64,000 bases of DNA, taken from positions 1,302,001 to 1,366,000 of the forward strand of contig NZ_JBCJKP010000001.1 of assembly GCF_039503195.1 (NCBI RefSeq). Direction: 5' to 3'. The first letter of the stretch is position 1. Each line of letters starts with the position of its first letter. Of the stretch, positions 54,476-63,751 are shown piece after piece. This DNA comes from Streptomyces mirabilis. Its GTDB lineage: Bacteria; Actinomycetota; Actinomycetes; Streptomycetales; Streptomycetaceae. Position numbers and translations under genes: made by a program. Under the pieces are notes generated by a model that saw only the letters and a list, made by a program, of their open reading frames with translations, had not been told where the DNA came from and searched no databases.

Positions 54476-54491
54476 GTCGCTCCCTCGATGA

Positions 54492-54552
54492 TCTGGATGT
54501 GGAATTCGAAGCTAGCCAGCACGGGGTCTGGATGTCAACGTCGAAGCCAGCC
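54492..54552. promoter_or_regulatory. Direct repeats in the thioesterase/HxlR divergent promoter
   Basis: Two 26-base copies, 54492-54517 and 54527-54552, share TCTGGATGT and TCGAAGCYAGCC and are 35 bases apart. They fill the 82-base gap and are likely binding sites for the HxlR regulator. Confidence 0.65.
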
Positions 54553-54565
54553 TACGATGGGCCGC

Positions 54566-55045
54566 ATGACGTGGCTGGAGACAAGCACCGAGAACTGCAC
54601 GGTCCAGCGGACCCTCGACCTGGTGGGCGAGAAGTGGTCGCTGCTGGTCCTACGGGACGCCATGAACGGCGTACGGCGCTTCGACGACTTCCGCCGGCAC
54701 GTGGGGCTGTCCGAGAGCGTGCTCGCGGACCGGCTGCGCAAGCTCGTCGCGGCCGGGATCCTGGACACCGTCCCCTACAACGAGCCCGGCAGCCGCACCC
54801 GCCACGAGTACCGGCTCACCCGCAAGGGCTGGGAGCTGTGGCCGGCGATGATCGCCCTCAAGCAGTGGGGAGACCGCCATGCGGCCGATCCCGAGGGCCC
54901 GCCCCTGGAGGTCACGCACGCCGACTGCGGCGCGCCGGTCGAGACCGTGGTCGTCTGCTCCGCGGGACACGGCGCCCTCGTCCCGCCGGAGGCACGCACC
55001 CGCCCCGGCCCGTCGGCGAAGCCCTTGGACCTCACCGCTCGTTAG
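54566..55045 (+). CDS. HxlR-family transcriptional regulator
   Basis: A 159-residue winged-helix regulator. HxlR features: the N-terminal Cys in TENCTVQRTLDLVGEKWSLL, the recognition region RFDDFRRHVGLSESVLADRL, and the wing NEPGSRTRHEYRLTRKGWEL. The C-terminal extension (THADCGAPVETVVVCSAGHG) is somewhat longer than in minimal HxlR proteins. ATG 54566 begins MTWLETSTENC; ATG 54557 in the same frame is possible, and lack of a ribosome site suggests a leaderless or nearly leaderless message. Divergent from the PaaI thioesterase, its likely target. Confidence 0.9.
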   Translation: MTWLETSTENCTVQRTLDLVGEKWSLLVLRDAMNGVRRFDDFRRHVGLSESVLADRLRKLVAAGILDTVPYNEPGSRTRHEYRLTRKGWELWPAMIALKQWGDRHAADPEGPPLEVTHADCGAPVETVVVCSAGHGALVPPEARTRPGPSAKPLDLTAR

Positions 55046-55667
55046 TACTCCAGTTGTAGATCGCTCATGTGCTGGCGGCGCCCACCGGCACTCTTCGCGA
55101 TGCTCTTCTCTGGTGACCGACGGTACCTGGCTGTGGCGCAGGGACTTCCCCTACCACGTGGAAACGCACCACGCGTCTCCTTCGACGAGCCTTTCCATCC
55201 CACTGGTACTCATAGACGCGGCCACCGTTGATCATCGGTGTGTGAAGACAAACGATCACGCGGTGGCCGCAGGTCACAGCGTAGATGCTGCCCGCTGAAC
55301 ATCGGTGACTGCCATGAGACTCCGCGGCACGGCGGCGCTCGACCCTGAGGAATCACCTGTCCGGGGATATCGGCTGATGACCGCCAGGCACACCCTGCCA
55401 GGCGTCACAACGACATGGAGAGCCAACGGCCCTGACCGTGTGTGACATGCCGCGTGTGGCGTAATGGGCTCTTCGTGCTGGTCGGCCGCGTCACTCTGTG
55501 CGGGTTGATCACGGCCGTGTCAGGAGCTCGTGTGTACAGATCAGCGGGTCGAGCGTATCCGCCGTGACTGCCGGATGGGCCCGAGGACGTCGGGCTGGAT
55601 CCGCGGCACGAGATGAGCAGGGACACGGTGACCGAGGCTTTGAAGACGCCGGTGCGGGGGTGCGGCT
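55046..55667. other. 622-bp stretch without a convincing gene
   Basis: Open frames here are short and lack family features or ribosome sites. Codon bias is weaker and AT content a little higher than in flanking genes (for example CTCATAGACGCGGCCACCGT near 55208). It may hold promoter DNA for the phosphatase at 55668 or the remnant of a lost gene. Confidence 0.5.
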
Positions 55668-56909
55668 GTGGCGGAAGGTGAGCGGCGGCCCGACAAGGGC
55701 ATGGTGGACCGGTCGGAAGGGTTCGGTGAGCGGCTGCTGGGGGTGCTGCTGGACCGGGCACACGAGATGCCGCCGCAGCTGATCGCCCCGCTGATCGCGG
55801 AAGAGGTGACCAGGGTCGGTGGCCGCGACGTCTCGATCCTGCTGCAGGACTACGGCCAACTGGTGCTGGTGCCGCTACCGGGTCGGCGGCTGACGGTCGG
55901 CGAGCCCGAGCCGATCGACGACTCTCCCGCCGGCACGGCCTTCCTGCACGCGACCACCGCCGAGGTGCCGCAGGCCGACGGCGTCCGGATGTACCTGCCC
56001 TTGCTGGACGGCAGCGACCAGGTGGGCGTGATGGCCCTCACCCTGGACACCGTCGACGACGACGACCGACGGCTGCTGCGCAGGCTCGCCGGCCTGGTCG
56101 CCGACATGCTGGTCACCAAGCACAGCTACACCGACCAGTTCTTCCTCACCCGGCGCCGCGAACCGATGAGCGTGGCCGCGGAGATCCAGTGGTCCCTGCT
56201 GCCGCCGCTGGCGATGTCCAACCCGCAGGTCGCGGTGGCCGGAATCCTGGAGCCCGCCTACAACGTCGCAGGCGACAGCTTCGACTACGCCCTCAACGAA
56301 GACATCCTGCACGTGGGCATGGTCGACGCGATGGGCCACGGTCTGGACGCCGCCACGATGGCGACCGTCGCGGTCGGGGCCTACCGGCACGCCCGACGTT
56401 CCGACATCGGCCTGTCCGAGATCTACGCGTTCATGGACCGGGCGATCGCCGAGCAGTTCGGGCCCGACCATTTCGTCACCGCGCAGATGATGCGTCTGAA
56501 CATCGTGACGGGTCACCTGCAGTGGGTCAACGCCGGCCACCCCGCACCGCTGCTGATCCGCGACCACCGGGTCGTCCGGCAGTTGGCAGGCCCGACCACC
56601 TTGCCGGTCGGCTTCGGCGGTGAAGATCCCCAGATCAGCGAGCAGATGCTCCAACGCGGCGACCGAGTGCTGTGCTTCACCGACGGCCTGATCGAGGAGC
56701 ACGAGGCCGGCGAAGAACAGTTCGGCGAGGAACAGCTCATCGACTGGGTCAACCGCATCGAACACGGAGAGAAAGGAGTACGAGCGGTGGTGCGCGCACT
56801 CTCCCACGCCCTGAAGCGGCAACGGGGCGGCCGCACCACCGACGACGCGACCCTCTTCCTGATCGAATGGCGCGGGGGCGCCGCCGACCACCTCGCCGTC
56901 CTGGAGTGA
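55668..56909 (+). CDS. PP2C-family (SpoIIE-like) serine/threonine phosphatase with a GAF-like domain
   Basis: A 413-residue cytoplasmic phosphatase. Residues about 15-150 form a GAF-like sensor (RDVSILLQDYGQLVLVPLPG, GVMALTLDTVDDDDRRLLRRL); residues about 165-405 are SpoIIE/PP2C (AAEIQWSLLPPLA, YNVAGDSFDYALNEDILHVG with the metal Asp, DAMGHGLDAATMATVAVG, VNAGHPAPLLI, TDDATLFLIEW). Such proteins dephosphorylate anti-sigma-factor antagonists and so set stress sigma-factor activity. No antagonist or kinase gene adjoins. GTG 55668 is used; GTG 55677 or ATG 55701 are possible. Confidence 0.9.
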   Translation: MAEGERRPDKGMVDRSEGFGERLLGVLLDRAHEMPPQLIAPLIAEEVTRVGGRDVSILLQDYGQLVLVPLPGRRLTVGEPEPIDDSPAGTAFLHATTAEVPQADGVRMYLPLLDGSDQVGVMALTLDTVDDDDRRLLRRLAGLVADMLVTKHSYTDQFFLTRRREPMSVAAEIQWSLLPPLAMSNPQVAVAGILEPAYNVAGDSFDYALNEDILHVGMVDAMGHGLDAATMATVAVGAYRHARRSDIGLSEIYAFMDRAIAEQFGPDHFVTAQMMRLNIVTGHLQWVNAGHPAPLLIRDHRVVRQLAGPTTLPVGFGGEDPQISEQMLQRGDRVLCFTDGLIEEHEAGEEQFGEEQLIDWVNRIEHGEKGVRAVVRALSHALKRQRGGRTTDDATLFLIEWRGGAADHLAVLE

Positions 56910-57043
56910 GCCGACAGCCGCACCACCACGGACATCCCCCGTGGTCATCGTGATCGGCCCGACCATGCTGGTCGGCATCTCACGCCATGAGGAGACCCCC
57001 CTCCGGGTCGCTGTACGTGAGAGTGCACCGGCCCCGGGTCGTG

Positions 57044-57316
57044 TCAGCCGCGCTCCTCCTCCTCGGCCTCCATGAGCCGGATCCCCCGATGCGTCAACAT
57101 CACCATCGCGGGTGTGTTTCCCTGCGCCCAGTCGACGGTGATCAGCTCTTCGCCCACCAGATATGCGCACGCCGCGGCCAGATCCTGCTCAGGGACCTGG
57201 AGGTCGTCACGCAGCCTCGCCCCGGTGACGCCGAGGAGGCGATTGCCTTCCGTGGCCTCGTACAGCATTTTCATGATCGCTTGGCGGTAGTTCTTCCGCT
57301 CGCGCAGTGTTGCCAT
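57044..57316 (-). CDS. Small winged-helix-like conserved hypothetical protein
   Basis: A 90-residue soluble protein (MATLRERKNYRQAIMKMLYE, LGVTGARLRDDLQVPEQDLA, ACAYLVGEELITVDWAQGNT, AMVMLTHRGIRLMEAEEEE). The helix-turn-helix spacing and the short LITVDW/MVMLTHRG wing recall small winged-helix DNA-binding proteins. No named family is assigned. It lies in the stress-like region downstream of the PP2C gene, on the other strand. Confidence 0.8.
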   Translation of the reverse strand: MATLRERKNYRQAIMKMLYEATEGNRLLGVTGARLRDDLQVPEQDLAAACAYLVGEELITVDWAQGNTPAMVMLTHRGIRLMEAEEEERG

Positions 57317-57329
57317 GATGGCGGGTCTT

Positions 57330-57641
57330 TCAGCGTCCGTTGCTATGGATCGGCGAGAACAGCACCAGCGCGGAAGCCGGTGTGTGAAGGAAGCTGGTCG
57401 AGTGGGGCCGCGTGGCCGCCCGTGTGCGGGAGCCCCTGGGGAGTGGGGAGTGGTTCCGGCGGCCTCCGGCCTCGGGGGCGGCCGACGACGTGGGTTCGGC
57501 GACGGCTTGCCCAGGTTGTTTCTCCCGGTCGGTGGGGTGTCGTAGGAGCGGGGACCGCTGCTTTCCGCTGAGCCGGGTGATCACACGGGTGGCCGCAACG
57601 GTAAGGAGCAGTAGGGCGCTGAAGGCCACGGCGGTGACCAT
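57330..57641 (-). CDS. Small membrane-anchored hypothetical protein
   Basis: A 103-residue protein starting MVTAVAFSALLLLTVAATRV, one N-terminal membrane helix, then a basic RLSGKQRSPLLRHPTDREK segment and a Pro/Ser/Arg-rich tail of low complexity. No family recognised. It follows the DUF5994 gene (stop 57647) by five bases and is probably cotranscribed. The tail may be a non-conserved read-through; confidence in the full length is modest. Confidence 0.5.
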   Translation of the reverse strand: MVTAVAFSALLLLTVAATRVITRLSGKQRSPLLRHPTDREKQPGQAVAEPTSSAAPEAGGRRNHSPLPRGSRTRAATRPHSTSFLHTPASALVLFSPIHSNGR

Positions 57642-57646
57642 GGCGC

Positions 57647-58222
57647 TCACTTCGCCGTGATCAGGCGGCACGGCCGGGCGGCAGCCGCCCGGTAGGAGGA
57701 GGCGGCATCCCCGTCCTCCCAGGTGTACTCGGAATCCTGGTCCCGGTCAGCAGGGGAACTGCCGTGGAGGGCGTGTTCCGCTGCCATGAGGGTGCTCGCG
57801 GTCGTCGGAGGGCGGGAGCTGTCGCTCGCGGCGGTCATCAGGCGGTCGGCTGCCGGGGCGCTGGTCTCCGGTGGTATCACCAGCAGGTTCCAGCTGCCCG
57901 TGGTGTGGGACAGCAGCATGATCTTGTGGGGGTCGAGCTCCGTCGTGAACCAACCGACCTTCACCACGTATCCGTTGACGGGAACCCTGCTCGGGATGGC
58001 AGGCCAGTACGTCGCGTTGACGGCGATCCGGGTGATCCGTCCGGACAGGGGGTCCAATACGTCGGCCAGGGCGGAGAGTTCGTCGGTCAGGTCCCGGGAG
58101 CGGGGCCACCAGGCACCGTCGAGAAGTCCTCGGGACGTGCTCACGGTTTTCAGCGCGAGGCGAGCGGTCGGGACCCTGAAGGGCACGATCCGCAGAGGGG
58201 GTCGGTCGGTGGTCGCGGACAT
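57647..58222 (-). CDS. DUF5994 family protein (paralogue A)
   Basis: A 191-residue cytoplasmic protein. The conserved block is LDGAWWPRSRDLTDELSALA, DPLSGRITRIAVNATYWPAIP, VVKVGWFTTELDPHKIMLLS and NLLVIPPETSAPAADRLMTAA, shared almost word for word with the copy at 63011-63619. DUF5994 has no known function. ATG 58222 (MSATTDRPPLRIVPFR) is chosen because both paralogues are similar only from about there and AGACAGG lies upstream. The upstream DNA also resembles that of the second copy. Confidence 0.88.
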   Translation of the reverse strand: MSATTDRPPLRIVPFRVPTARLALKTVSTSRGLLDGAWWPRSRDLTDELSALADVLDPLSGRITRIAVNATYWPAIPSRVPVNGYVVKVGWFTTELDPHKIMLLSHTTGSWNLLVIPPETSAPAADRLMTAASDSSRPPTTASTLMAAEHALHGSSPADRDQDSEYTWEDGDAASSYRAAAARPCRLITAK

Positions 58223-58872
58223 CGCGCGCACCTGTCTCCCGGCCGCCGCTCGGGGCGGCGGCCCGGTGTCGTCACTCGCCGAGAACGACACCGGCATGGC
58301 GGCCGATGTGCGAAATACTCTCGATACCCCCACGCTACTCCCGCGGCACCTCGGACGGGCCCCGCGAGACACCGGTTCCGAACGCCGCGCTTCGCGCAGC
58401 GCACTCTCGCGCACCGCGCCGGTCCGCCCGGGTCGCTTCAGACCTTGTCCGTCCGGTGATCGTCATTCCTCGGCGTCATTCCTTGAAGACTCGCTGGTCC
58501 CCAGCCAGGACCGTGCCGGCTCCGCCGTGCGGGTGGTGTCCACGGTGAGGTCGAGGCGGGGCCCGCCCTCGCGGCCCGCGGGGTAGGCGCTGCTCGGTGG
58601 CGGCGAAGCAACGACGGAGGCCCTCGGCGACGCGGGGACAGGGGGGACCTGTTGATGCTCAGCGGGGTTCACCACGTGCCGGGCGTTGAACCGGGATGAG
58701 CGTGCGATGCTGGACCCCACGGAGCGCGCCGAGTCCTTGGACCCCGCGTCCTCGCCGGGCGTGACAGTCCCAGGGCGGTGATGATGGTGACCACGCAGCA
58801 GTGCCGAGATCGTCGGACCAGCCGGTGTCTCGCATCGAGGGATGGTGTCCCCGCCTGCGGAGGTGGGGCCGG
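58223..58872. other. 650-bp intergenic region between DUF5994 and the P-type ATPase
   Basis: The left part (about 58249-58335) is the promoter region of DUF5994 paralogue A, similar to 63640-63735. The rest has only shadow frames. No M-box or other riboswitch is recognisable before the ATPase gene. There is no further gene that I can support. Confidence 0.55.
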
Positions 58873-61533
58873 GTGAGTCTCTCTGCTCCGGCACGACCGC
58901 CTGGGCCCGCGCTCGGCGTGGCGTCGGCGGCGGTGTTGTCGGGGGACGACGTCCTTCGCGGACTCGGCGTCGTCGCCTTGGAGGGCCTGAGCGGCGAGGA
59001 GGTCCTGCGACGCCAGGCACAGTTCGGCCCCAACGCGGTCGCCACACACCGTGCCCGGGTGTTTCCCGTGCTGTGGCATCAGCTCCGCTCGCCGCTGCTC
59101 GGGCTGCTGGTGGCGGCCGCTGTCGCGTCCTTCCTGGTGGGCGAGCGAAGCGATGCGGTGATCATCGGGCTGATCGTGAGTGTGTCCGTCGGACTGGGCT
59201 TCGTCAACGAGTACCGGGCGGAGCAGGCCGCCGAGGCACTGCACTCCCAGATCCACCACCAGACCGTGGCGCTGCGCGACGGCGAGGCCACGCTCGTGGA
59301 TGTCACGGCGCTGGTCCCCGGTGATCTGGTGGAACTGCGTCTGGGCGACATCGTGCCGGCGGACCTGCGGCTGCTGGAAGTCACCGGTTTGGAGTGCGAC
59401 GAGTCGGTGCTGACCGGCGAGTCGCTGCCGGTGGACAAGAGCCTCGCCGCGGTCGCGGCCGGGACCTCGCTGGCCGAATTGTCCGGGTGCGCTCTCATGG
59501 GCACGGTCGTGCGGACCGGCGCTGCCCGCGGGGTAGTGGTGGCCACCGGGGCGCACACCGAGTTCGGCAAGATCGCCGCCGGGCTCGACACCCACCCGCT
59601 CGACACCGAGTTCCAGGTCGGCCTGCGGCGCTTCTCGCTACTGCTGGTCTATGTCGCGGGCGCGTTGACGACCTCGATCTTCGTGATCAACGTGGCCCTG
59701 CACAAGCCGATCATCGACGCGCTGCTGTTCTCACTGGCCATCGCGGTCGGTATCACCCCGCAGCTGCTGCCCGCCGTCGTCTCGACCAGTCTTGCCGCCG
59801 GGTCGCGCCGGATGAGCCGGCGCAAGGTGCTGGTCAAGCGGCTGGTGTGCATCGAGGACCTGGGTGATGTCGATGTTCTGTTCACCGACAAGACCGGCAC
59901 GCTCACCACCGGCCGTATCGAGTACATGCGCGCCGTTCCCGCCGGCCGCAACGGCTCCGACGCGGTGACGCGGTGGGGACTGCTCGGCACGGAGAACGCG
60001 GCGCGGGACGAGCAGGACGTCGGCGGGAACCCGCTGGACCAGGCTCTGTGGCGATCTCCGGCCGCTGCGGGCGAGCGGGCCGCCCTCGAGGGGTACACAC
60101 AGGTCGCGGTGCTGCCCTTCGATCACGAACGGCGCATGATCTCGGTCCTCGTGCGGGACAGCAACGGCCGTTCGATCCTGGTCACCAAGGGCGCCCCGGA
60201 GACTGTCCTGGACCGCTGCGTCGACGTCCCGCCCGAAGCCCGTGACGCGCTGGCGGCTGAGTTCGCCGCAGGGAACCGGGTGGTCGCCGTCGCCACCCGG
60301 CCCGTCGCCCCCGGATCGCAGGCCGTGGAGCCCGAGGACGAGCGGGGACTGAGCCTGGCTGGGCTGCTGGTGTTCCTCGACCCGCCCAAGGCGGACGCCG
60401 CCACAGCGCTGCGCAGACTCTCCGGCCTCGGCATCGCGGTGAAGGTCGTCACCGGCGACAACGCCGCAGTCGCCGCGAAGGTCTGCCGTGACCTGGGGCT
60501 CACCGACGCGGGCGCGATGACCGGCAGCGAGGTCGACACCCTGGACGACGCACAACTGGCTGAGGCGATCACCCGGACCACCGTTTTCGCGCGCGTGAGT
60601 CCCGAAGCCAAGGCGCGGATCGTGCACGCGCAACGGCGCAGCCACGGCGGCGTGGCCTTCCTGGGTGACGGGGTCAATGATGCACTGGCTCTGCACGCGG
60701 CCGACGTGGGCATCTCCGTCGACTCGGCCACCGACGTCGCCAAGGACGCGGCCGACGTCATCCTGCTGGAGAAAGACCTCAACGTCCTCGCAGACGGTGT
60801 GGCCGAGGGTCGCCGGATCTTCGCCAACACCATCAAGTACGTGTTGATGGGCACCTCGAGCAACTTCGGCAACATGGCCTCCGCCGCGGGCGCCTCGCTG
60901 TTCCTGTCCTTCCTGCCGATGCTCCCCTCACAGATCCTGCTGAACAACCTTCTCTACGACAGCAGTCAGCTGGCCATCCCGACGGACAACGTGGACGAGG
61001 ACCAGCTGCGGAAGCCCTCGCACTGGGACATCGCCTTCATCCGCCGATTCATGGTCTCCTTCGGACCGCTCAGCTCGGCGTTCGACTTCGTCACCTTCGG
61101 CGTCATGCTCTGGGTCTTCCACTCCGGACCGGCCCAATTCCGCTCCGGCTGGTTCGTCGAATCGCTGGCCACCCAGACCCTGGTGATCTTCGCCATCCGC
61201 ACCCGGCGCATCCCGTTCTTCCGCAGCCACCCCAGCCTGCCGCTGACTCTCGCCGCGCTCGGCGTCGTCACGATCGGCGCCGTGCTGCCGGCCACCCCAC
61301 TCGCCCACACTCTGGGCTTCCAACCGCTTCCCGGGGCGTTCTTCGCCGCGCTGGTCGGCATGATCCTCGCCTACCTGGCCCTCGTCGAGATCGGCAAACG
61401 GCTCTTCTACGGAGCTGCAGTCGCGGCACCTCAGGTTCCCAGGCACTACGCCCGCCACCGTCGCCTGCGGCGCCGTGCCGCCCACTTCAGCACCGCGGCG
61501 CCCCGCCCCACCCCGGCCGACGGCCCGCACTGA
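58873..61533 (+). CDS. mgtA: Magnesium-translocating P-type ATPase (MgtA type)
   Basis: An 886-residue P-type ATPase of group IIIB. The actuator motif is CDESVLTGESLPVDKS, the phosphorylated Asp is in VDVLFTDKTGTLTTGRIEYM (near residue 340), and the hinge is VAFLGDGVNDALALHAADVGIS. Helix motifs are GITPQLLPAVVSTSLAAGSR, typical of MgtA/MgtB, and NFGNMASAAGASLFLSFLPM. It imports Mg2+ across the cytoplasmic membrane. GTG 58873 is chosen because GGAGGTGG precedes it; an in-frame ATG at 58801 would add 24 residues unlike the family. It stands alone, convergent with the SPFH gene. Confidence 0.92.
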   Translation: MSLSAPARPPGPALGVASAAVLSGDDVLRGLGVVALEGLSGEEVLRRQAQFGPNAVATHRARVFPVLWHQLRSPLLGLLVAAAVASFLVGERSDAVIIGLIVSVSVGLGFVNEYRAEQAAEALHSQIHHQTVALRDGEATLVDVTALVPGDLVELRLGDIVPADLRLLEVTGLECDESVLTGESLPVDKSLAAVAAGTSLAELSGCALMGTVVRTGAARGVVVATGAHTEFGKIAAGLDTHPLDTEFQVGLRRFSLLLVYVAGALTTSIFVINVALHKPIIDALLFSLAIAVGITPQLLPAVVSTSLAAGSRRMSRRKVLVKRLVCIEDLGDVDVLFTDKTGTLTTGRIEYMRAVPAGRNGSDAVTRWGLLGTENAARDEQDVGGNPLDQALWRSPAAAGERAALEGYTQVAVLPFDHERRMISVLVRDSNGRSILVTKGAPETVLDRCVDVPPEARDALAAEFAAGNRVVAVATRPVAPGSQAVEPEDERGLSLAGLLVFLDPPKADAATALRRLSGLGIAVKVVTGDNAAVAAKVCRDLGLTDAGAMTGSEVDTLDDAQLAEAITRTTVFARVSPEAKARIVHAQRRSHGGVAFLGDGVNDALALHAADVGISVDSATDVAKDAADVILLEKDLNVLADGVAEGRRIFANTIKYVLMGTSSNFGNMASAAGASLFLSFLPMLPSQILLNNLLYDSSQLAIPTDNVDEDQLRKPSHWDIAFIRRFMVSFGPLSSAFDFVTFGVMLWVFHSGPAQFRSGWFVESLATQTLVIFAIRTRRIPFFRSHPSLPLTLAALGVVTIGAVLPATPLAHTLGFQPLPGAFFAALVGMILAYLALVEIGKRLFYGAAVAAPQVPRHYARHRRLRRRAAHFSTAAPRPTPADGPH

Positions 61534-61653
61534 CGCGGACCGTCAGCCTCGCCGCGAACGGCGGTGCGGGTCAGGGACGCGGACCACGATGCGGTGACCC
61601 GGCCGGCGGATGTGCGCCGTGGGCCACCGCAAGCCTCGTGCTGCCACGGGTGC

Positions 61654-62526
61654 TCACAGGGTCTTGGTCGCTCCATGCGGTGCCGGCACGCGAGCGGGCT
61701 TGGTCAGATCGAGGGCCGGTACCGGCGTGGGGGACGGCGGCGCCGTGGCGGCGGCCGCGGTCGTTTCGCGGGCGAGGAAGGCGCCGAGTTCTCCGATGGT
61801 GCTCATCAGTGGTGCGGGGAAGACGACGGTGGTGTTCTTGTCCACGCCGATCTCGACCAGGCTTTGCAGGTTGCGCAGTTGCAGGGCGAGCGGGTGGGCC
61901 ATCATCGTGTCGGAGGCGGCGCCCAGAGCGGCGGCGGCCAGGGACTCCCCTTCGGCGTTGATGATCTTGGCACGCTTCTCCCGCTCGGCCTCGGCCTGCC
62001 TGGCCATGGCGCGCTTCATGGACTCGGGCAGTTGGATGTCCTTGAGCTCGACCAGGGTGACCTGCACGCCCCACTCAGCGGTGGTGACGTCCAGGATCTC
62101 GCGGATGTCCAGGTTGATGCGGTCGGTCTCGGACAGGGTCTCGTCCAGGGTGTGCTGGCCGACGACCTTGCGCAGGGTGGTCTGGGCGATCTGGTTGATC
62201 GCGGCGTTCACGTTCTCGATCGCGATGACCGACCTGACCGCGTCGACCACGCGGAAGTAGGCCACAGCAGAGACGTCGACGCTGACGTTGTCACGGGTGA
62301 TGATGCCCTGCGACTGGATCGGCATCGTGACGATGCGCAGCGAGACACGGTGCAGGACGTCGACGAAGGGGATGATGAACCGCAGCCCGGGTGCGCGCGG
62401 GCCGACCAGTCGGCCGAACCGGAACAGGACGCCCTGCTCGTACTGCCGGACGATACGGATCGCCATCGCCAGCCCGATCAGGACCAGGACGACGAGCACC
62501 ACCAGGACAATGATCAAGGTGGTCAT
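61654..62526 (-). CDS. Slipin/stomatin-like SPFH-domain membrane protein
   Basis: A 290-residue stomatin-family protein: an N-terminal membrane helix ([20 protein letters not shown]), then the SPFH/band 7 domain ([80 protein letters not shown]), a coiled [22 protein letters not shown] segment and a Pro-rich tail. Members oligomerise in membrane microdomains, often with an NfeD partner; none is seen here. ATG 62526 has GAGGGAG upstream and overlaps the stop of a doubtful short frame as ATGA. Confidence 0.92.
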   Translation of the reverse strand: MTTLIIVLVVLVVLVLIGLAMAIRIVRQYEQGVLFRFGRLVGPRAPGLRFIIPFVDVLHRVSLRIVTMPIQSQGIITRDNVSVDVSAVAYFRVVDAVRSVIAIENVNAAINQIAQTTLRKVVGQHTLDETLSETDRINLDIREILDVTTAEWGVQVTLVELKDIQLPESMKRAMARQAEAEREKRAKIINAEGESLAAAALGAASDTMMAHPLALQLRNLQSLVEIGVDKNTTVVFPAPLMSTIGELGAFLARETTAAAATAPPSPTPVPALDLTKPARVPAPHGATKTL

Positions 62527-62840
62527 GGTTTCGCTCCCTCGGAGGGTGGACCGCGGCGACGAGGCACCAGGCCCAGGAAGGCGTCGCCGCAGCAGGGCAC
62601 CGGGAGGCGCGAGACCGCTTCTCGGTCTCGCTGCGAGCCTGCTCCGCCCGCTCCGCGGGGCACTAGGGCCGACAGGCCCCCTATATCCCGAGACCGGGCC
62701 TCGTGCCCTTGCCCGCCTGCCGCCGAGGCGATCAGGACCACTTCTCCCCGCCAGTGGTCCCGCCGCACGCGACGCTCGACGCGGTACATGCTGCGACGGC
62801 CGGAGCCGTCCATGCCGACAACGTCACGCAGGCCGCACAC
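62523..62840 (-). CDS. Doubtful small ORF overlapping the SPFH gene start
   Basis: A 105-codon frame whose stop overlaps the SPFH start by four bases (ATGA). The translated protein is Arg/Gly-rich, low in structure and unlike any family I know; an internal start [20 protein letters not shown] is possible. A 9-bp hairpin lies inside. It may only be leader DNA of the SPFH gene. Confidence 0.25.
   Translation of the reverse strand: MCGLRDVVGMDGSGRRSMYRVERRVRRDHWRGEVVLIASAAGGQGHEARSRDIGGLSALVPRGAGGAGSQRDREAVSRLPVPCCGDAFLGLVPRRRGPPSEGAKP
62609..62631. other. Perfect 9-bp hairpin upstream of the SPFH gene
   Basis: GCGAGACCG (62609-62617) pairs with CGGTCTCGC (62623-62631), loop CTTCT, 83 bases upstream of the SPFH start. 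It could be a terminator for upstream transcripts or part of a leader. Confidence 0.5.
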
Positions 62841-63010
62841 ATGACCATCGACACCGGAACCGATCGAGCGCGTCCAATCGCGGAGAACGACCCGGCCAAG
62901 GACCCTGAGGCGGGCCGGAAAGACCGGAGCACGCCCTGACGACGGGTAGGCGTCAAGGCCGTCGGTCTCCTCACACCCGGCCTGGGACGGTCAGGACGGC
63001 TGCATGTCTG

Positions 63011-63619
63011 TCACATGCCTGCCGCCGCAATCGGCACGCTGCCGAGGGCGGCGCCCACGGGACTGTGGGAGGAGGTGTGGCGGGCGTCGTGTCCGCCTTC
63101 GGAGTCCCAGACCGTTTCCCGCGCCGAGTCCCCTGCGGCGGCCTCGGCGACGCGGAAGAGCTCGGCCTCCTGGATCAGGCCGCTTGCCGTGAGGCTGCGT
63201 CCGGGATCCGAGGCGGTGGTCATCAGCCGGGCGGCGGTGACGGCGTCGGTCTCGGGTGGGATCACCAGCAGGTCCCAGCGACCCGCGGTGTAGGAGAGGA
63301 GCAGCAGTTTGTGCGGGTCCTGCTCGGCCTTGAACCAGCCGACCTTCACCACATGGCCCTGGACGGGAACCTTGCGGGGGATGTCCGGCCAGAAGGTGGG
63401 GTTCACGGTGACGTGGGTGATGCGCCCCCACAGCGGGTCCAAGACAGCGGTGAGCGCGGGAAGTTCGGCCGTCAGGTCGCGGGAGCGTGGCCACCATGCG
63501 CCGTCGATCAGGGCGGGGGCCGTGCCGGGTGGCGCCAGCTGCAGCCGGAGAGGTGGCGGTGAAGAGGAGAAGGTCCGGTCTTCGACCGCGGGCTTGTCGA
63601 ACATGGTTGCGGTCATCAC
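63011..63619 (-). CDS. DUF5994 family protein (paralogue B)
   Basis: A 202-residue DUF5994 protein. It shares with paralogue A the block IDGAWWPRSRDLTAELPALT, DPLWGRITHVTVNPTFWPDIP, VVKVGWFKAEQDPHKLLLLS and DLLVIPPETDAVTAARLMTTA. The C-terminal third is different and low in complexity. The start may be GTG 63619 or ATG 63616 (MTATMFDKPAVEDRTF). Upstream DNA carries a GTATC-TTCAG-GATAC inverted repeat and a GGGTAC-type box. Function unknown; with A it brackets the P-type ATPase and SPFH genes. Confidence 0.88.
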   Translation of the reverse strand: MMTATMFDKPAVEDRTFSSSPPPLRLQLAPPGTAPALIDGAWWPRSRDLTAELPALTAVLDPLWGRITHVTVNPTFWPDIPRKVPVQGHVVKVGWFKAEQDPHKLLLLSYTAGRWDLLVIPPETDAVTAARLMTTASDPGRSLTASGLIQEAELFRVAEAAAGDSARETVWDSEGGHDARHTSSHSPVGAALGSVPIAAAGM

Positions 63620-63705
63620 GCGAACCCTGCCCCGGGCCGGCCAGGACCGGCCCGGTGTCGTGAATCGCCGGGGACGGCACGGGCATCGAAGCCGGTGTAC
63701 GAAGT

Positions 63706-63727
63706 ACCCTCGGTATCTTCAGGATAC
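63706..63727 (-). promoter_or_regulatory. Possible stress-type promoter/operator of DUF5994 paralogue B
   Basis: On the minus strand GGGTAC (about 63711-63706) resembles the -10 of Streptomyces SigB-like promoters. Just upstream lies a GTATC, five bases, GATAC inverted repeat (63713-63727). Paralogue A has GGGTATC and GAGTATT at the corresponding place. Confidence 0.4.
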
Positions 63728-63751
63728 CCCTGTCCGGGGTCCGATGGACGG

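Noticed and set aside
62841..62939. A 32-codon plus-strand ORF (MTIDTGTDRARPIAEN)
   Set aside because: Too short, no ribosome site and no recognised family; kept out of the feature list.
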